DNA from: Engraulis encrasicolus
Taxonomy: Eukaryota; Chordata; Actinopteri; Clupeiformes; Engraulidae
Reading direction: 5' to 3'
Assembly (NCBI RefSeq): GCF_034702125.1
Contig: NC_085872.1
Location: 33,364,588-33,428,587, forward strand
Length of the DNA stretch: 64,000 nucleotides
Part shown: positions 15,364 to 64,000 of the stretch, one piece after another
Layout: each line of letters begins with the position of its first letter
Numbering within the stretch: position 1 is the stretch's first letter
Notes under the pieces: generated by a model
What the model was told of the DNA's origin: nothing
What the model saw: the letters and a program-made list of their open reading frames with translations, nothing else
The model's database searches: none
Translations under genes and position numbers: made by a program

Positions 15364-18300
15364 AATAAACTTAATGTTACTGGCTGAACTATTTCTCTTG
15401 GTCTCCGTTTCTCATCCACCCATCTCTGTGCCACAAACTGTCATTTTCATCTCCTTTCATATCAGTTACATTTAAACGTCTTTACGTCTTTTAAACATCC
15501 TCCTTTCATTACATTTAAAAAGTCTATTCAAATGTTACATTTCTTAAACTCCCAACAATTCATCTCTTTCCGGTATGGGAGACTTTTGCAACCAGCACTC
15601 GGGCTTGATTGGAGGTTGGTCATGGAGGCACCTTGGCTATATCATTTGTGCCCCAGTCTCTGCCAAGCCCCTTGGTGAATCACTCAAGCTCAGTCAGAAA
15701 CAGCAGCGTAGTGACACGATGGCATCTCCTCAGCGGAAGGGGGGGTGGGGGATGTGCTTTGTCTCCTTTAGTGGAGGCTCATCAGGGAACAACCTGTCCA
15801 CAGCATCCGTCACGTAGCCTGAGTAAACCACCTGGTGGAAATGATTTTGGGTGGGGGTGGGGATGGGAAGGGAGGACATGTGGATAAATCAAAGGGGGAG
15901 TGAGATTTTATGCCCGGACATTGCAACACATCCGATGACATTGCGCTGTCTTTTTTTAGGCATCCCAACACCTTGGTGGACTGTTTGTCTCCGAACGTCC
16001 TCAGTGGTCTTGCAGAACTTTGGCCCGCAAGGTTTTTTTTTTATCTGGCTTTATTTTGAGAGATGTCATCTTGTCCTGGTTCTCCTTCACTGGAAATTGA
16101 AAGGTGCATTTTTTTAGGAGGAAAAGAGAGTGAGGAAACAAGATGGAGAGTGTTAGTGGGGGAGGTGATGGAGGGGGCTTCGGGTGGGGAGGGGGAGACA
16201 ACATCTATGTTTGGTTCTTGTTTGTAGCTTCTCAAGCGCTTCCTTGCTCGCTTGGCTGGCTCCTCGCGCTGCACCCAGTACATCATTAACGGCCGTTTGA
16301 TTGGCAGGCAAACTGACAGCTTTGCTGTTTGGAGGTTGGGAGTGAAAACCTATTCCCTTTTTTCCCCCCGACGCCAGACTGACAACCTCACAAAAGAGAA
16401 CCAGGGACTAATAGCTGGGGCATTCCAGAGGGAGCACAGAAGGGGCCGGTTTTCTGAGGGCGGAATGTGTGGGTGCAAGAATGGCGCTGCCACCACACCA
16501 TGTATGACTGCCTTAAGATACAGCAGTCTTTTGTGCTGTGACTTTGGCTCGCATGGTGCATATTTCTCCCCTTATCTGCCTGCACATGTGCTGTTGATGA
16601 GCACACAAGCACTGACAGAGCTGACAAATAAAAGCAGAAGCAACCACTTGAATGTTCATGTCTGTCAAGCAGCAGCCACAGCATACAGCTGAACGTTTCC
16701 AGCTCCTACTAGTCTATGGGCTGATTGGAAAATTGAAATGCATTGGAGTCACTGCTCATCTCTAATCCAATGACGTTGTGCAGATGGAATGTATAATGAT
16801 GTTTCATTTCAGAGCTTTTTATAAAATGGAAGAGGTCCTCTACTTTTAGTCCAAGCAGCATATGCTGACAAACTAGAGGAGGTAAATAATTCAACATGGC
16901 AGAGCTGTCTGTGTGCAGACCACGAATGAAAATCCACCGCCAATGTCGAGTCTTTTGTGGAGCATTTATGGAGTGTCGCGGTGAAGGGCAAATTAAATAT
17001 ATAAAGGGGTGATGATGGCTGATGGCAGCAGACGTCTGCTACTGAAGAAGGGGTGATGACAGGGAGGTTGGTGGTGGTGGTGGTGGTGGCAGGGGGGGTT
17101 GGAGGTGAGAAGAGAAACAGGAACTCGAGGGGAGCAGCATCCCGAGTAATATCCTGTTGCCTGTGATACTTTAATTGAAGGTGTCAGAGATGGACGGTGA
17201 CATTGTAGACCACATGGTGTTTAAAACAGAGACATGACATGTTTCTCCTCTGTCTTTCATGCCTCTGATTCTCTCTTCTCTTCTTTTTCACCGCACCCGT
17301 ATGTCCATCATGTGGCTTACATAGACACAAACAGAAAAGACACACATGAACGCATACACCTTTACCTTCTGTCCCCTACTGTTCCATTCTCTGAACTCTC
17401 TGATACCTAAGGCACGCATACACACACGCGTGCGTGCGTGCGTGTCTCGGATGTTTGTGGCATCCGTTGTGTCCCATCTCATGCTGACACGCCTTTTTAC
17501 ACCTCCACAACACATCCTCATGAACAGCTGTCCAGTGCAAGGAAAGGTGTCGTTTTAGGCTTCATTGAGCGACACAGTATGGCCATTTACATTGATTAAA
17601 GCCCAAGGCTTGCTGCAGCAAAGCTTGGAGGCATTGCTCAGTCATAGACAGGCTTATATAAGTAAACTCAGTGTGCACATTTTTGGCTCTTTTTTGACCA
17701 TCTTCCGTCTGTGGAAAGCAATCGCTGAAAATGAGCTGTAGCCATCACCTTTCCACCATGGACACTATAGGAGCATACTGGTTTTTTTTTTTACTCATCT
17801 TCTTTTTCTCTTGTTCAGTGACCCTTTTTTGTCACTAATGACCCAGCTGGTATTTCTATGCAGTAAAGCACTCCTTTTGTAGACAGACACAGGATTTGTC
17901 ATTGAGGGCAGATCACAATGTGTCTTTCTTGGTTCTGACAGTTCCCTTCGTCTGTTCCACGAAAATTGAGGTCATACCTGAATCCTAGCTCTTTGCCTCA
18001 CGAAATGTTTTTTTCCTGTTTTGTGGGTGTTCCTGTTTACTTGGGTGGATATAGTAAGGCATTACTCTGACTCTCATTACTATGCACCACCAATTCAGGA
18101 TTACATATAAAAAGTCCTCTTTCCCTGGCGAAAAGGCTGTTGTTTTATGTTAACTATCTATCCACACCTTCCCTGCAGCGACTTAGTCATTGCATGTTTA
18201 TTGGTTTTTCCCTGTGTGCTTCAGCTGATCTGCTGTGTTGACCTTTGCTTTGAGCAGTTTTGCATTTAACAACAGAAAACCCCTCGAACAGAACTGCAGT

Positions 18301-18608
18301 CATCACTGTTGTTAAATTGTTAACAATTACTACTTGGAAGCACATTTAAACCCCATTGTAAACCATTTATCAGAGACCCCCATAAATCATTTGATGCTGC
18401 AGTGGCGTATAGGTTTTTCCTGGTTTCTTGTTATAAGAAGTCTACGTTGTTTAAAGGTTCTTGAAAAACTTGTTATTGTAGAAAATCCTCACTAAACTGT
18501 TGTTCTCTTGACCCGCCTGTCTTTACATTTCCCTTATCCAACCTTATCCTCTTCTTTTTTTTCTCTGCCCTTTTTGACCCTTGCTTTTTTTTTCTCCCCG
18601 GAGCACAG
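15364..18608. other. end of intron 1 before tusc3 exon 2
   Basis: No gene or bounded transposon is visible. It contains a (GGT)n run at 17069-17090, a short CGTG run near 17425-17443 and the pyrimidine tract for exon 2 (about 18525-18600). Confidence 0.55.
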
Positions 18609-62534
<43,926 letters not shown>

Positions 62535-62882
62535 GTATCCTTTTTCTGCCATTCCTGTGGACAAGCCTGAGTCAGTTCCACACCGTTCCTCCTCAAGCTG
62601 ACCCCCAGTGCCGGCGGAGAGAGCTGACGCCAACAACTCATCTCCTTTTCCGAAGCCAAAGGATTGATGAATGACATGGAGCGTGAACATTTTAAACCAA
62701 CCTATTTCCTTGTGCTATAATTTCCAGTTCAGTGTGTCCTGTCCTGTTTTTGTGTTGATGTACATGTGCACACTTCATCTGCTTCTGTGTTGATGAAAGA
62801 AAAATAGCCTTTGATTCAAGACAGCCTTTGAATGTCTGGTGGTGCAATTTGACTTTTTTTTTTCCTCTTCACAAACACTCCC

Positions 62883-62931
<49 letters not shown>

Positions 62932-63282
62932 TCCAGCCAAAATGGCTAGTAGATGTTAATCTTATTAGCCAAATGCACACTCACTAATGGGCCAAAAAGT
63001 AGCTAGTCAGGTAATGTTTTGCCGGTTGGCTGGTATTAATTTAGAGCCCTTACAATCACCATCACACCCCCTTACAAGGGTATATTATGTAGACATAAAC
63101 CCACTCACACACACACTTAAGTCAGACAGTTGGCTCTCCCATCTCCTCCCTCTGTTTGCCTCCACCCTTGGAATACTGGCAAGCCTGCTGGCACCTCCTC
63201 CTCCTCGCTGGTAGGTAGGAACAACTCTTGGCTGACATGCTAAGCTAGTGTGTGCGTGTGTGTGCGTGCGTGCATGCGTGCA

Positions 63283-63331
<49 letters not shown>

Positions 63332-64000
63332 GGCCGCTGACAGCTTTGCCCAGGCCCGGGACAAAATCATCTGAAAGGGCCCCCCTCTCAATGCATTCAA
63401 TCTAATGGGGACCAAATTTTGGTTCCCCCCTTTTCTCAGTGCCCGGGAAAACTGTCCCGTTTGGAAGATGTTTTGCCCACCACAACCCACCAGAAAATGG
63501 AGATTTCTAGAACTGCACACGAGTCTGTGTTCATGTTAGTTTTGCTAATCTAATATGGGAGAGAATATGCATGTAGGCCATGCTCATGAAGTTGCTCTCC
63601 AGCATGACAAAATCAAACAGGCCTAGAGCAATTTAAAAGCAGGCTCTAACTTTTAAATGTTTATCTGTTTTTCTTGTGACATAATTGTAAACACAATCTC
63701 CAGAATTGGTATTAACAACGCTTTTGCCCATCCCATTTGAAAATGTAGTTTATTCAAGAACCGTTTGAGTGGTCTGTCAACCTGAATGTTTATGGATTAA
63801 CCACCTCTAACAACCAGGTATGAGGAGTTTCACTGGCAATAGAGAAGCAAACAGATTGCCTTTGCTTCAGCAGGTCGATATGCTTTGCCTTCTTGTGATG
63901 CAGTTCTGAGCTGCTTCGTTAGGCTACTACCCAAGGGCTTTTTTCCCAGCTGCAAAGCACTCAAGCTTGTTGTTGTCTTTTATTCAAATAACAGATACCA
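62535..64000. other. start of tusc3 intron 7
   Basis: It follows the exon 7 donor. A (TC)n run (62887-62927) and a (GT)n array (63249-63328) are present, and directly after the latter a hAT-type left end (CAGGGCCGCTGACAGC, 63329 to about 63470) with no matching right end. No further tusc3 exon is recognised before the window ends. Confidence 0.6.

Overview
The window looks like genomic DNA of a ray-finned (teleost) fish. It holds part of one vertebrate-type split gene on the plus strand, read as tusc3 (the OST3/OST6-type, thioredoxin-like subunit of the oligosaccharyltransferase). The rest is intronic DNA packed with fish-type transposons and very long dinucleotide microsatellites. There are no bacterial-type operons, CRISPR arrays or recognisable RNA genes.

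Gene layout: six consecutive coding exons with consensus GT/AG borders lie at 18609-18778, 21648-21765, 25483-25623, 27741-27881, 28817-28906 and 62471-62534. They join in frame (724 nt; 241 codons plus one base). The exon with the signal peptide should lie upstream of base 1 and the last exons downstream of base 64000. Bases 1-18608 are then the end of intron 1, and 28907-62470 is one 33.6-kb intron.

Transposon layout: intron 1 carries a hAT-like element nested in another (94-669). It also has three copies of one long-TIR family with 4-bp target duplications (5822-6302, 6964-8125, 8433-11331; Sola-like by inference). The last of these is a giant fold-back palindrome. Further short elements follow (TTAA-flanked MITE, hAT-like MITE, TA-flanked element). 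The 33.6-kb intron carries an old CACTG-ended DNA transposon (29365-39180). It is split by a complete, apparently young BEL/Pao retrotransposon (30461-38291) with 554-bp LTRs that look identical, a 5-bp target duplication and one open 1925-codon gag-pol frame on the minus strand. Further right are LINE 3' ends, Tc1-, Harbinger- and hAT-like MITEs, and a 1.3-kb hAT-like element inserted inside a GT microsatellite (59836-61134).

How it works together: the only host gene is tusc3, whose product helps N-glycosylate cysteine-containing acceptor sites in the ER. All other coding material belongs to mobile elements. The BEL element is antisense to tusc3. I found no convincing evidence for a new biological system. 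The most interesting items are the young BEL nested in a CMC-like element, the fold-back Sola-like family, and the repeat arrays close to exons 4 and 5.
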